Of a stretch of 47,990 nucleotides of DNA, positions 1 to 8,733 are shown piece after piece. The translations under genes were made by a program, and so were the position numbers. How positions within the stretch are numbered: the first letter of the stretch is position 1; each line of letters begins with the position of its first letter. The DNA is from Candidatus Aquabacterium excrementipullorum (lineage in GTDB: Bacteria; Pseudomonadota; Gammaproteobacteria; Burkholderiales; Burkholderiaceae_C). The stretch lies in NCBI GenBank assembly GCA_019112875.1, contig DXIO01000087.1:1-47990 (forward strand), read 5' to 3'. Under the pieces are notes generated by a model. That model was not told where the DNA came from. It saw only the letters and a list, made by a program, of their open reading frames with translations, and did not search any database.

Positions 1-437
1 AACAGGCCCTCGGCCATCATGGCCGTGAAATGCTCGAAGGCGGCGGTCAGGGCCAGGTTGTACTCGGCCGAATACTTCCTGGTGTAGTCGTCGAACAGGG
101 CCTTGGCGTCCGTCAGGATGCGGTCCACGTCGCAGCCCTGCTTGCGCAGCAGGTCGTTGTAGTGCGTGTGGGCGATGCCGTGCTGGCCTTCCTGGCGCAT
201 GAAGTTCTTGACGTCCTCCGCCAGCTTCGGATCCTTGATCAGGTGGCGGAAGGCGCGCACGCTGGTGATGAAGTAGCGCTCGCCATCAGGGAAGGCGGCC
301 TGCATGCCATCGAACAGGCGGGTGCGGAAAGGATTGCCGCCGTGCCAGAAGCGCGGGGTGGTTTCGTCCAGGTGAAAGTCGAGCTTTTCGCGGGGGACGA
401 TCTGGTCGGGGCGGTCGTGTTCTTGTGTGGCGGACAT
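1..437 (-). CDS. Metal-dependent hydrolase of the PF10118/COG3687 type, 3' end outside window
   Basis: The reading frame runs from an ATG at 437 off the left edge, giving 145 N-terminal residues and no stop. The start is backed by an AGGAG ribosome site six bases upstream. The N-terminus carries a proline-rich opening, then a segment of the form [15 protein letters not shown], then [10 protein letters not shown] and the histidine-rich motif [13 protein letters not shown] at roughly residues 82-94. That order is typical of the predicted metal-dependent hydrolases of COG3687, which usually have about 280 residues, so roughly half is present. The true substrate of the family is not known to me. 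It is transcribed away from the exported protein gene at 577-918 and may share its transcript. The family call is fairly secure; the function is open. Confidence 0.75.
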   Translation of the reverse strand, partial: MSATQEHDRPDQIVPREKLDFHLDETTPRFWHGGNPFRTRLFDGMQAAFPDGERYFITSVRAFRHLIKDPKLAEDVKNFMRQEGQHGIAHTHYNDLLRKQGCDVDRILTDAKALFDDYTRKYSAEYNLALTAAFEHFTAMMAEGL

Positions 438-521
438 GGCAGTCTCCTCATGACAACTGGGCGCAGTGTAGGAACCGACCTGTCATCTTTGGAGCCTGCC
501 TGGGCGACACCAGGGCATCGT

Positions 522-555
522 GCACGACACCCAGGGTTTACGCTAGGTGTCGTGC
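522..555. repeat. 10-bp perfect inverted repeat between two minus-strand genes
   Basis: GCACGACACC (522-531) and GGTGTCGTGC (546-555) are perfect inverted repeats separated by 14 bases. They lie downstream of the gene at 577-918 and about 85 bp upstream of the start at 437. With no T-run after the stem on the minus strand it is a poor intrinsic terminator, so an operator for the downstream hydrolase gene or a weak attenuating hairpin are both possible. Confidence 0.4.
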
Positions 556-576
556 GCTGACGCTTACTGGAGCCGG

Positions 577-918
577 TTACTCGGTGCGCGACTTGATGTC
601 GGCCTTGTTGTCCTTGTAGACCTCCTTGGCGTCGTGCTTGGTGGCCTTGGCGGCGGCCTTGGCTTCAGCCTTGCAGTCGCGCTCGTCCTTGGATTCCAGG
701 CTGGCGGTCTTGCAATCGGCCACGTCCAAATCCTTGTTGGCCTCGGCGACCTTCTTGTTGGCCTTGTACTCGGCCTTGTTCTGGGTCTTGAGGTCGCGAG
801 CCTCCTGCTTGGTCAGGGTGCCGCCCGGGTCGCTGGCCAGCGTGGTGTCGGCGGCCATGGCGGACAGGCTGAAGGCGGCGGCGGTGGCGGCAAGCAGGGT
901 CTTGATTTGGGTGTTCAT
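577..918 (-). CDS. Small exported lysine/alanine-rich protein of unknown function
   Basis: The 113-residue product begins with a clear Sec signal peptide: a short basic start, a hydrophobic stretch and a SAMA|A-like cleavage site near residue 22. An AAGGAG ribosome site lies upstream of the ATG. The mature part is very hydrophilic, rich in Lys, Ala, Asp and Glu, and has only two cysteines (in VADCKTAS and ERDCKAE), which could form one disulfide. Its repeated KxxAK/KAExKA pattern suggests a helical, possibly coiled structure. I recognise no domain. Small periplasmic proteins of this type occur in many Burkholderiales, but no function can be assigned. The gene reads toward the metal-dependent hydrolase and diverges from the exported protein gene at 1075. 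Confidence 0.75.
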   Translation of the reverse strand: MNTQIKTLLAATAAAFSLSAMAADTTLASDPGGTLTKQEARDLKTQNKAEYKANKKVAEANKDLDVADCKTASLESKDERDCKAEAKAAAKATKHDAKEVYKDNKADIKSRTE

Positions 919-1074
919 GTGCGATCTCCTTTAAGTGGCGAGGCTGGCGGTGGCCAACCCTCTGTCGCTCATCGGCAATCGGCGTGCCTGGGCGTCATCA
1001 TTTGGAAAAAGGGACATTGTTGAAGCGGCCATCACCGATGCATCCAGAACCGCCCGGGCGCCGTACTGGAGGGC

Positions 1075-1872
1075 ATGAACCATCGCGCCATCCTGCTTGC
1101 CCTGACCGTGCCGTGGTGCCTGCTTGTCGCAGGCCGGGCGGCGGCGGCCGAGCGCTATGAAGGGCAGGCCTTCGCACGCCAGGATCCCGCGGCCTTGCTG
1201 TACCGCGAAACGCACTGGCTGTTCGAGCAGGGCGGCGTGGCGCAGCACGTGGTGCTCTACCGTTGCCCGGGCGGCGAGGCTTTCGCGCGCAAACGCTTGA
1301 AGGCCTCGCCCGACGAGCCGGCGCCTGACTTCGAATTCCACGACGCCCGCGACGGCTACCGCGAGGGCGTCCGCACCGGTGGCACCGGCCGCGAGGTGTT
1401 CGTGCAGACCGGTGCCGGCGCTTCGCTGCAGAGCCGCCCCTTGCCGTCGGCGCCCGGTGCGGTGATCGATGCCGGCTTCGATGCCTTCGTGCGGACCCGG
1501 TGGGCCGCCTTGTCGGCCGGGCAATCGCTGACGGTGCCCTTCCTGATCCCGAGCCGTTTCGAGCACTGGCGCTTCAGCATCGCCGAGGCGCGCGACGGCG
1601 TGGTGGACGGCCAGCCCGTGCGGCGCCTGCGCATGAAGGTGGCCGCCTGGTACGGCTTCGCCCTGCCGGGCATCGACCTGGCCTACACGCCCGACGGCCG
1701 CCGCCTGGTCGAGTTCCAGGGCATCGGCACCGTGCGGGACCGCCAGGGGCGCCACCTGGATGTGCGCATCGTCTTCCCGCCCGCCTTGCGTGGGGCCCTG
1801 GTGCCGGACGGCGAAGCGGCCGCGGCCCTGGCGCAGCCGCTGGTGGCCCGGTGCGATGGCGGCGTGCTGTGA
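1075..1872 (+). CDS. Exported protein of unknown function ahead of the lipid operon
   Basis: The 265-residue product has a Sec signal peptide with likely cleavage after an alanine run (AGRAAAA|ERYEG, near residue 25). The ATG is supported by GGAGG four bases upstream. The mature part starts with a segment containing LLYRETHWLFEQGG and has late beta-strand-like segments such as RRLRMKVAAWYGF and IDLAYTPDGRRL. This pattern is reminiscent of periplasmic beta-barrel or lipid-binding proteins, but I cannot name a family. It lies 74 bp before the desaturase on the same strand and probably opens the membrane-lipid operon, since small exported proteins often accompany the desaturase/FAD/DUF1365/CFA set. 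The gap to the desaturase contains repeated GTGCAT-like words (about 1878-1922) that might be an internal operator. Confidence 0.7.
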   Translation: MNHRAILLALTVPWCLLVAGRAAAAERYEGQAFARQDPAALLYRETHWLFEQGGVAQHVVLYRCPGGEAFARKRLKASPDEPAPDFEFHDARDGYREGVRTGGTGREVFVQTGAGASLQSRPLPSAPGAVIDAGFDAFVRTRWAALSAGQSLTVPFLIPSRFEHWRFSIAEARDGVVDGQPVRRLRMKVAAWYGFALPGIDLAYTPDGRRLVEFQGIGTVRDRQGRHLDVRIVFPPALRGALVPDGEAAAALAQPLVARCDGGVL

Positions 1873-1946
1873 GCAGGCCGTGCATCCGTGTGCATCCATT
1901 TCGCGGTGGCGTGCGTATGCACCCGCAGAACCAGAGGTGAGCCCTG

Positions 1947-2954
1947 ATGTCGCAGCCCTTTAGAACCGCCCCCACCGCCAAGAGGCCTTCCGCCGCGAGC
2001 GCGTGGCGTGCGCTCGCGGCCGCCTTGCGCCGCTGGATCGACACCAGCGTGGCCCCGGTGCCCGAGGGCGCGGCCGGCGACCGCATCGACTGGCTGCGCG
2101 CCGTGCCCTTCATCGCGATGCACCTGGGCTGCCTGGCCGTGGTGTGGGTGGGCGCCTCGCCGGTGGCGGTGGGCATGGCGGTGGCGCTGTACGCGCTGCG
2201 CATGTTCGCGCTGACGGGCTTCTACCACCGCTACTTCTCGCACCGCACTTTCCAGGCTTCGCGCGCGGTGCAGTTCGTGTTCGCGGTGATCGGCGCGGCG
2301 TGCGGCCAGCGTGGGCCGCTGTGGTGGGCCGCCCATCACCGCAACCACCACCGGCTGGCCGATACCGAGGGCGATCCGCATTCGCCGCGCCATCGCGGCT
2401 TCTGGTGGAGCCATGCCGGCTGGTTCCTCACGCCGCGCGCCTTCGCCACCGACTGGTCGCGCATCCCCGATCTGGCGCGCTTTCCAGAACTGCGCTGGCT
2501 GGACCGTTTCGACACGGTGGTGCCGCTGGTGCTGGCCCTGGCGCTGTTCGGCCTGGGGCAAGGCCTGAGCCACTGGGCGCCGGGCCTGGGCACCGATGGC
2601 TGGCAGATGCTGGTGTGGGGCTTCTTCATCTCGACCACGGTGCTGTTCCACGCCACGGTGACGATCAACTCGCTGGCCCACCGCTTCGGCCGGCGCCGCT
2701 ACGACACGCGCGACGACAGCCGCAACAACGCCTGGCTGGCGCTGATCACCTTCGGCGAGGGCTGGCACAACAACCATCATTTCTTCCCCGGCTCGGCCCG
2801 CCAGGGCTTTCGGTGGTGGGAGCTGGACATCACCTACCTCGGCCTGCGCCTGCTGGCACTGCTGGGACTGGTGCACGGGCTCAAGCCCGTGCCGGCCTGG
2901 GTGATCGCCAAAGGCGCGGGCCCCGTCGTCGTCGACCACAAGAACAAGGACTGA
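1947..2954 (+). CDS. Membrane fatty-acid (acyl-CoA type) delta-9-like desaturase
   Basis: The 335-residue protein belongs to the membrane-bound di-iron desaturases. All three histidine clusters are visible: HRYFSH at 94-99, HRNHH at 131-135 and HNNHH at 274-278, in the order and spacing of stearoyl-CoA-type desaturases. Hydrophobic stretches near 53-90, 105-120, 190-212 and 222-240 are the expected membrane segments. The enzyme would insert a cis double bond into membrane acyl chains using O2 and an electron donor, supplying the unsaturated substrate for the downstream CFA-type methyltransferases. The N-terminus is about 45 residues longer than minimal family members and basic. AGAGGTGA precedes the ATG. 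The next gene begins 3 bp after the stop. Confidence 0.9.
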   Translation: MSQPFRTAPTAKRPSAASAWRALAAALRRWIDTSVAPVPEGAAGDRIDWLRAVPFIAMHLGCLAVVWVGASPVAVGMAVALYALRMFALTGFYHRYFSHRTFQASRAVQFVFAVIGAACGQRGPLWWAAHHRNHHRLADTEGDPHSPRHRGFWWSHAGWFLTPRAFATDWSRIPDLARFPELRWLDRFDTVVPLVLALALFGLGQGLSHWAPGLGTDGWQMLVWGFFISTTVLFHATVTINSLAHRFGRRRYDTRDDSRNNAWLALITFGEGWHNNHHFFPGSARQGFRWWELDITYLGLRLLALLGLVHGLKPVPAWVIAKGAGPVVVDHKNKD

Positions 2955-2957
2955 ACC

Positions 2958-4259
2958 ATGCGCATCGCGGTGATCGGATCGGGTATTTCGGGACTGGCAT
3001 CGGCGTGGCTGCTGTCGCGCCGGCACCTGGTGACGCTGTTCGAGGCCGATCAGCGGCTGGGCGGCCACACGCACACGCACGAGGTCGAACTGCAGGGACG
3101 CACCTATGCCGTGGACAGCGGCTTCATCGTCCACAACCCGGCCAATTACCCCTTGCTCAACCGCCTCTTCGACGAGCTGGGCGTGGCCTCGCAGCCCACC
3201 ACGATGAGCTTCTCGGTGCGCAACGAGGCCAGCGGCCTGGAATACAACGCCGCCACGCTGGACACCCTGTTCTGCCAGCGCCGCAACGTGGCCTCGCCGC
3301 GCTTCCTGGGCATGGTGCGTGACATCCTGCGCTTCTACCGCGAGGCTCCGGCCTTGCTGACCCTGCCGGGCGCCGGGCCCACGCTGGGCGAGTTCCTGAG
3401 CAGCCACGGCTACGGCGCTGGCTTTCGCGACGACCACCTGGTGCCCATGGCCTCGGCGCTGTGGTCATCACCGGCGGCGCAGATCCTGTCCTTCCCGGCG
3501 CACTACCTGGTGCGCTTCATGGCCAACCACCAGATGCTGCAGGTGGCCGACCGGCCCGAGTGGCGCGTGGTGTGCGGCGGCTCTTCCAGCTACATCCAGG
3601 CCATGCGCCAGACCTGGACGGTGCAGGAGCGCCTGGCCAGCCCGGTGCAGGCCGTGCACCGGCTGGGCGATGGCGTGGCGGTGGTGTCGCGCCATGGCAC
3701 CGAGCGCTTCGACCAAGTCGTGCTGGCCTGCCATGCCGACCAGGCGCTGGCGATGCTGCCCGATGCCGATGCCACCGAGCGCGCGGTGCTGGGCGCGATG
3801 CGCTACCAGCCCAACGACACGGTGCTGCACACCGATGCACGCCTGCTGCCCCTGCGCCGCAAGGCCTGGGCCGCCTGGAACGCCCGCGTGCCCAAGGTGC
3901 CCACGCAGCACTGCACGGTGAGCTACTGCATGAACCTGCTGCAGGGCCTCGACGCGCCCGAGCCCCTGATCGTGACGCTCAACGGCACCGACGACATCGA
4001 CCCCGGCAAGATCCTCAGGCGTATGCAGTACCACCACCCGGTCTACACGCACGAATCGGTGGCCGCGCAGGCGCGCAAGCCCGAGATCCAGGGCGTGCGC
4101 CGAACCTGGTTCGCCGGTGCCTACTGGGGATGGGGCTTCCATGAAGACGGCATGCGCAGCGCGGTGGAGGTGGCCCGCGCCCTGGGCGTCGACTGGCTGG
4201 GGGGCGTGGCGGCCGCGTCGCCGCACACCACCGCACCACAGGCCGAGGTGACCGCATGA
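2958..4259 (+). CDS. FAD/NAD(P)-binding oxidoreductase, COG2907 amine-oxidase-like
   Basis: The 433-residue protein opens with the dinucleotide-binding motif GSGISG (residues 7-12) and continues with an acidic strand end (LFEADQRLGGHTHTHEV), as in the flavin amine oxidase/protoporphyrinogen oxidase superfamily. The HTHTHEV variant and the phrase VDSGFIVHN are characteristic of the COG2907 group. Members sit beside DUF1365 and CFA synthase in many Proteobacteria, and the set has been tied to singlet-oxygen or light stress and to modified fatty acids. The exact reaction of this protein is not known; desaturation or oxidation of a methylated acyl chain is a reasonable inference. AAGGA precedes the ATG. 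The stop overlaps the DUF1365 start by 4 bp. Confidence 0.88.
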   Translation: MRIAVIGSGISGLASAWLLSRRHLVTLFEADQRLGGHTHTHEVELQGRTYAVDSGFIVHNPANYPLLNRLFDELGVASQPTTMSFSVRNEASGLEYNAATLDTLFCQRRNVASPRFLGMVRDILRFYREAPALLTLPGAGPTLGEFLSSHGYGAGFRDDHLVPMASALWSSPAAQILSFPAHYLVRFMANHQMLQVADRPEWRVVCGGSSSYIQAMRQTWTVQERLASPVQAVHRLGDGVAVVSRHGTERFDQVVLACHADQALAMLPDADATERAVLGAMRYQPNDTVLHTDARLLPLRRKAWAAWNARVPKVPTQHCTVSYCMNLLQGLDAPEPLIVTLNGTDDIDPGKILRRMQYHHPVYTHESVAAQARKPEIQGVRRTWFAGAYWGWGFHEDGMRSAVEVARALGVDWLGGVAAASPHTTAPQAEVTA

Positions 4260-5038
4260 GCACCGCCCAGCCTCTGTACAGCGCGGTGTACGAAGGCACC
4301 GTGCGGCACCGCCGCCATGCGCCCCGCGCGCACGCCTTCGGCTACCGCATGGCCCAGCTCTACCTGGATCTGGACGAACTGGGGCAGGTGTTCGATGGCC
4401 GCTGGCTGTGGTCCGTGGGCCGGCGCAACCTGGCCGAGTTCCGGCGCGGCGATTACCTGGGCCCGCCCCAGCAAGCCCTGGCCGACGCTGTGCGCGATCG
4501 CGTGGCCCAGGCCACGGGCCATCGGCCCGCAGGCCCCATTCGCTTGCTAACTCACCTGCGCTACGCCGGCTACGTGTTCAACCCCGTGAGCTTCTACTTC
4601 TGCTTCGCGCCGGACGGCCACACGCTGCAGGCCATCGTGGCCGAGATCACCAACACGCCCTGGAAGGAGCGCCACAGCTACGTGCTGCCGGTGGAGAGTG
4701 CCGAGCACCACGGCCGCGCGCTGCATTGGCGCTTCGCCAAGGACTTCCACGTCTCGCCCTTCATGGCCATGCAATGCGACTACGACTGGCGCTTCACGCC
4801 GCCCGGCGACGACCTGCGCGTGCACATGGCCGTGCTGCATGGCGGCGAGCCCGAGTTCGACGCGACCCTTCATTTGCAGCGACACGCGCTGGACGCCGCC
4901 TCGCTGCGCCGCGTGCTGTGGCGCTATCCCTTGATGACCGCGCAGGTGATCGGCGCGATCCACTGGCAGGCCTTGAGGCTGTGGCTCAAGCGCACGCCCG
5001 TCCATGACCACCCCCGCACCGCAGGAGGACCGACATGA
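4256..5038 (+). CDS. DUF1365 family protein
   Basis: The 260-residue protein matches the DUF1365 (COG3496) pattern: an early YxGxVRHRRHAPRAHAF stretch, a central LRYAGYVFNPVSFYFC segment (about 101-117) and a late KDFHVSPF segment. The family almost always lies between a COG2907 flavoprotein and a CFA synthase, as it does here, so it is expected to act in the same fatty-acid modification, though no reaction is established to my knowledge. Translational coupling is likely at both ends, because the start overlaps the previous stop and the stop overlaps the CFA start, each by 4 bp. Family assignment is firm, function inferred from neighbours only. Confidence 0.9.
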   Translation: MSTAQPLYSAVYEGTVRHRRHAPRAHAFGYRMAQLYLDLDELGQVFDGRWLWSVGRRNLAEFRRGDYLGPPQQALADAVRDRVAQATGHRPAGPIRLLTHLRYAGYVFNPVSFYFCFAPDGHTLQAIVAEITNTPWKERHSYVLPVESAEHHGRALHWRFAKDFHVSPFMAMQCDYDWRFTPPGDDLRVHMAVLHGGEPEFDATLHLQRHALDAASLRRVLWRYPLMTAQVIGAIHWQALRLWLKRTPVHDHPRTAGGPT

Positions 5039-6288
5039 GCAACACCCTCGACCACCACCGCGCACCGCCGCTGCCGGCGCGCATGAACGCTCTGGATGCG
5101 CTGCTGCGCGATCGCCTGCTGGCCCGCATGGCGAAGCTGCGCCATGGCCGCGTGCTGCTCAGCGATCCGCAAGGCCACGTCGAACTGGGCGAACCCGGCG
5201 CGCCCCTGTGCATCCACCTGGTGGTGCGCGATCCGGCCTTCTACCGCGCCGTGGCCGCCCAGGGCAGCGTGGGCGCGGGCGAGGCCTACATCAACGGCCA
5301 CTGGCATTGCGACGACCTGGTCGGCCTGGTGCAACTGCTGGTGCGCAACATCGACCTGGTCGACGGCATGGAGACGGGCCTGGCCCGCCTGGGCGGCTGG
5401 GCGCTGAAGGCGTGGCACGCGCTGCGGCGCAACACGCACGAAGGCAGCCGCCGCAACATCGCGGCCCACTACGACCTGGGCAATGACTTCTTCTCGCTGT
5501 TCCTGTCGGGTGACCTGATGTACTCGTCGGCCCTGTGGGCTGGCGATGACGACACGCTGGAAGCCGCCTCCACCCGCAAGCTCGACACCATTTGCCGCAA
5601 ACTGCAGCTCACGCCCGGCGACCGCGTGATCGAGATCGGCACCGGCTGGGGCGGCTTCGCGCTGCACGCGGCCGGCCGTTACGGCTGCCATGTGACCACC
5701 ACCACCATCTCGCGCGAGCAGCACGCCCTGGCCACGCAACGCGTGCAGCAGGCCGGCCTGCAGGACCGCGTCACCGTGCTGCTGCAGGATTACCGCGATC
5801 TGCAGGGCACCTACGACAAGCTCGTGTCCATCGAGATGGTCGAGGCCATCGGCGCGCCCTACCTGGACACCTACTTCGGCCAGCTGGGCCGCCTGCTCAC
5901 GCCGCAGGGCCTGGCCCTGGTGCAGGCCATCACCATCGAAGACCACCGCTACGAGCAGGCCGTGGCCTCGGTGGACTACATCAAGCGCTTCATCTTCCCG
6001 GGCAGCTTCATCCCGTCCATCAACGCGCTGCTGTCGGCCAAGACGCGTGCCAGCGACCTGGGCTTGGTGCACCTGGAGGATTTCGGCCTGTCGTACGCAC
6101 GCACGCTGGAGGCTTGGCGCACCCGCTTCATGGCCGCCTTGCCGCAGGTGCGGGCCCAGGGCTTCGACGAGCGTTTCATCCGCATGTGGGATTTCTACCT
6201 GGCCTATTGCGAGGGGGGATTTCGCGAGCGCTCCATCGGCGTGGCGCACCTGCTGATGGCCAAGCCCGGTTACCGGCCCGCGCCATGA
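5035..6288 (+). CDS. cfa: Cyclopropane-fatty-acyl-phospholipid synthase
   Basis: The 417-residue protein has the CFA synthase layout: an N-terminal lipid-binding part (about 20-130), the HYDLGNDFF motif at 145-153 followed by MYSSALW, and a Rossmann-fold methyltransferase domain with the SAM loop EIGTGWGGFA near 200-209. Motifs such as VSIEMVEAIG and YIKRFIFPG follow in their usual order. It transfers a methylene or methyl group from SAM to a cis double bond of phospholipid acyl chains at the membrane surface. A second methyltransferase of the same superfamily lies 790 bp downstream, so the two may make different products, such as cyclopropane and methyl-branched chains. GCAGGAGG lies nine bases before the ATG. 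The stop overlaps the next start by 4 bp. Confidence 0.92.
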   Translation: MSNTLDHHRAPPLPARMNALDALLRDRLLARMAKLRHGRVLLSDPQGHVELGEPGAPLCIHLVVRDPAFYRAVAAQGSVGAGEAYINGHWHCDDLVGLVQLLVRNIDLVDGMETGLARLGGWALKAWHALRRNTHEGSRRNIAAHYDLGNDFFSLFLSGDLMYSSALWAGDDDTLEAASTRKLDTICRKLQLTPGDRVIEIGTGWGGFALHAAGRYGCHVTTTTISREQHALATQRVQQAGLQDRVTVLLQDYRDLQGTYDKLVSIEMVEAIGAPYLDTYFGQLGRLLTPQGLALVQAITIEDHRYEQAVASVDYIKRFIFPGSFIPSINALLSAKTRASDLGLVHLEDFGLSYARTLEAWRTRFMAALPQVRAQGFDERFIRMWDFYLAYCEGGFRERSIGVAHLLMAKPGYRPAP

Positions 6289-7079
6289 GTTCGCCCTGGA
6301 CGCCCTTGTGGATCGCCTGGGCCGTGGCCGCCGCGATGATGGCCGCGGGCTGGCAATGGCAGCGCCGCCGCCAGAACGCCGGCATCGTCGACGTGCTGTG
6401 GGCCACGGGCCTGGCCGGCACGGCCGTGTGGCTGGCCTGGACGGGCGATGGCAGCGTGCTTCACCGCGCGCTGCTGGCCTTGCTGGGCGGCGCCTGGGGC
6501 CTGCGCCTGGCCGGCCACCTGTGGCACCGCGTGCGCCATGAAAGCGAAGACGGGCGCTACCGGGCCCTGCGCGAGCACTGGCAGGGCAGCCAGCTCAAGT
6601 TCTTCGTGTTCTTTCAGGCGCAGGCGCTGCTGATCGTGCTGTTCGCCTTGCCCTTCCTGGCGGTGTCACGCGCGACGGCGGGCAGCCCGTGGTGGCCCGC
6701 GCTGGGCGCGGCCGTGTGGCTGGCCTGCGTGGCCGGCGAGAGCCTGGCCGACCGCCAACTGGCGCGTTTCAGGGCGGATCCGGCCCAGCGCGGCCGCACC
6801 TGCCGCGAAGGGCTGTGGCGCTACTCGCGCCACCCGAACTACTTCTTCGAATGGCTGCACTGGTTCGCCTACGTGCTGCTGGCCGTGGGCTCGCCCTGGT
6901 GGGGCCTGGCCTGGCTGGGCCCCGTGCTGATGTATGTGTTCCTGCGCTACCTGAGCGGCGTGCCCTTCACCGAGCAGCAGGCCCTGCGCACGCGCGGCGA
7001 GGACTACGCCGATTACCAGCGCACGACACCGATGCTGTTTCCGTGGTTTCCCAAGACGAACGACAGGAGCCCCTCATGA
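6285..7079 (+). CDS. DUF1295 membrane protein (steroid-reductase-like fold)
   Basis: The ATG at 6285 overlaps the CFA stop and gives 264 residues. Hydrophobic segments near 7-22, 38-52, 62-78, 105-125, 135-150 and 190-220 suggest about six membrane helices. The C-terminal half has the DUF1295/isoprenylcysteine methyltransferase-like signature GLWRYSRHPNYFFEW followed by PFTEQQALRTRGEDYADYQRTT, in which the last part is the usual family ending before a P-rich tail. The fold is shared with 3-oxo-5-alpha-steroid 4-dehydrogenase, so reduction or methylation of a lipid is plausible. Its place between two CFA-type enzymes implies a role in the same lipid modification. The stop overlaps the next start by 4 bp. 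Confidence 0.88.
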   Translation: MSSPWTPLWIAWAVAAAMMAAGWQWQRRRQNAGIVDVLWATGLAGTAVWLAWTGDGSVLHRALLALLGGAWGLRLAGHLWHRVRHESEDGRYRALREHWQGSQLKFFVFFQAQALLIVLFALPFLAVSRATAGSPWWPALGAAVWLACVAGESLADRQLARFRADPAQRGRTCREGLWRYSRHPNYFFEWLHWFAYVLLAVGSPWWGLAWLGPVLMYVFLRYLSGVPFTEQQALRTRGEDYADYQRTTPMLFPWFPKTNDRSPS

Positions 7080-8170
7080 ACCACACCCTCGCCGCCAAGG
7101 ACCAGCCCGAACTGGCCGCCGACCGACCCGCCCCTGGCCTGCTGGGCCTGGCCGAACGCGGCCTGGTGCCCGATGCGCTGCTGCGCCTGGGCATCCGCCG
7201 CCTGTGCGCCCAGCGCCTGCACGATGAAACCGCCGGCGGCGCCGAGCAGCAGGCCGAGCGCTTCCGCCAGCGCATCGCCGAGCTGAGGCAAAGCCCCATC
7301 GCCATCCACACCGACGCGGCCAACACCCAGCATTACGAACTGCCGCCCGATTTCTTCAAGCTGTGCCTGGGCGCGCGCCTCAAATACTCCAGTGCCTACT
7401 ACCCCACCGGCCTGGAAACGCTGGACCAGGCCGAGAACGCCATGCTGGCGCTGTACGGCGAGCGCGCCGAACTGGCCAACGGGCAGAACATCCTGGAGCT
7501 GGGCTGCGGCTGGGGATCGCTCACCCTGTGGATGGCCGAGCAATACCCCGACGCCTGGATCACGGCCGTCTCCAACTCGCGTCCGCAACGCGAGCACATC
7601 GAGGCGCAGTGCCGCGAGCGGGGCCTGCACAACGTGCGTGTCATCACGGCCGACGTGAACCGGCTGCAGCTGGATCCCGCCCAGTTCGACCGCTGCGTGT
7701 CCATCGAGATGTTCGAGCACATGCGCAACTACGACAGTCTGATGGCGCGGATCGGCGAATGGCTGCGCCCGGGCGGCAAGTTGTTCGTGCACATCTTCGC
7801 GCACCGCACCCTGATGTACCCGTTCGAGACCCTGGGCGAGGACAACTGGATGGGCCGCCACTTCTTCACCGGCGGCATCATGCCCGCGGCCGACACCCTG
7901 CTGTGCTTCCAGAACGACCTGCGCCTGCAGGAACGATGGCTGGTCGATGGCACCCACTACCAGCGCACCGCCAACCACTGGCTGCAGCGGCAGGACCAGC
8001 ACCACGACGCCGTGATGGCCGTGCTGCGCCAGGCCTACGGCACTGCCGGCGCGGCGCTGTGGGCCCAGCGTTGGCGCATGTTCTGGATGGCCTGTGCCGA
8101 GCTGTTCGGCTACGACGACGGCCAGCAATGGCTGGTGGCGCATTACCGCTTCGAAAGGCCGCAGACATGA
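7076..8170 (+). CDS. Second CFA-type SAM-dependent methyltransferase
   Basis: The ATG at 7076 gives 364 residues. A non-conserved N-terminus of about 80 residues is followed by HYELPPDFF (86-94), which replaces the HYDLGNDFF of true CFA synthases. Next come KYSSAYY and a SAM-binding loop ELGCGWGS (141-148). VSIEMFEHMRNYD and FFTGGIMP are present in order. This pattern fits the CFA/coclaurine-N-methyltransferase-like superfamily rather than classical CFA synthase. In Rhodobacter sphaeroides a CFA-family enzyme (UfaM) methylates cis-vaccenoyl chains as the first step to furan fatty acids. A comparable role here is an inference from family and operon context. The gene is coupled to its neighbours by 4-bp overlaps at both ends. 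Confidence 0.88.
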   Translation: MNHTLAAKDQPELAADRPAPGLLGLAERGLVPDALLRLGIRRLCAQRLHDETAGGAEQQAERFRQRIAELRQSPIAIHTDAANTQHYELPPDFFKLCLGARLKYSSAYYPTGLETLDQAENAMLALYGERAELANGQNILELGCGWGSLTLWMAEQYPDAWITAVSNSRPQREHIEAQCRERGLHNVRVITADVNRLQLDPAQFDRCVSIEMFEHMRNYDSLMARIGEWLRPGGKLFVHIFAHRTLMYPFETLGEDNWMGRHFFTGGIMPAADTLLCFQNDLRLQERWLVDGTHYQRTANHWLQRQDQHHDAVMAVLRQAYGTAGAALWAQRWRMFWMACAELFGYDDGQQWLVAHYRFERPQT

Positions 8171-8733
8171 GCCGCCGCATCACCGCATCACTGGCGTCCC
8201 TGTGCGCGCTGCTGGGCCTGGGCGGCTGCGGCGGTGCCCGTGACGACCTGCCGCCGCTGCCACGCGTGGCCCAGGTCGACCTGCCACGCTACATGGGCGA
8301 TTGGTATGTGATCGCCAGCATCCCCTCCTTCCTGGAAAAGGACACCTACGACGCGGTGGAGTCCTACGCCGTGCGGCCCGACGGCCGCATCCAGACCACC
8401 TTCCGCTATCGGCAGGGCGGCCACGACGAACCGGTCAAGACCATGCACCCGATCGGCACGGTCAAGCCCGGCACCGGCAACGCCCTGTGGGACATGCAGT
8501 TCTTCTGGCCCATCCAGGCCGAGTACGTGATCAGCCACGTCAGCGAGGACTACAGCCAGACCATCGTGGCCCGCAGCGCGCGTGATCTGGTGTGGATCAT
8601 GGCGCGCACGCCGAGCATCCCGCCGGCCGACTACCAGGCGCATCTGGCGCGCATCCGGGCGATGGGCTATGACACCACGCGTCTGCGGCTGGTGCCGCAC
8701 ACGCCCGCTGGCGCGGTGCTTGGGAAGGATTGA
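8167..8733 (+). CDS. Lipocalin-family lipoprotein (Blc-like)
   Basis: The ATG at 8167 overlaps the methyltransferase stop and gives 188 residues. A lipoprotein signal ends at an LGGC lipobox with Cys21, so the protein should be anchored in a membrane facing the periplasm. After that, RYMGDWYVIASIPSFLE (about 41-57) contains the lipocalin GxW motif. IQTTFRYRQGG and the late segments YVISHVSEDY and DLVWIMARTP follow the bacterial lipocalin Blc order. Blc-type proteins bind lysophospholipids and long-chain fatty acids, which suits the end of a lipid-modification operon. No terminator hairpin is obvious after the stop; 119 bp then separate it from the Rieske oxygenase gene. Confidence 0.88.
   Translation: MSRRITASLASLCALLGLGGCGGARDDLPPLPRVAQVDLPRYMGDWYVIASIPSFLEKDTYDAVESYAVRPDGRIQTTFRYRQGGHDEPVKTMHPIGTVKPGTGNALWDMQFFWPIQAEYVISHVSEDYSQTIVARSARDLVWIMARTPSIPPADYQAHLARIRAMGYDTTRLRLVPHTPAGAVLGKD

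Noticed and set aside
1683..3437. 584-codon minus-strand frame across the desaturase and FAD genes
   Set aside because: It overlaps two genes with intact catalytic motifs and has a repetitive Arg/Gln/His composition and no start context.
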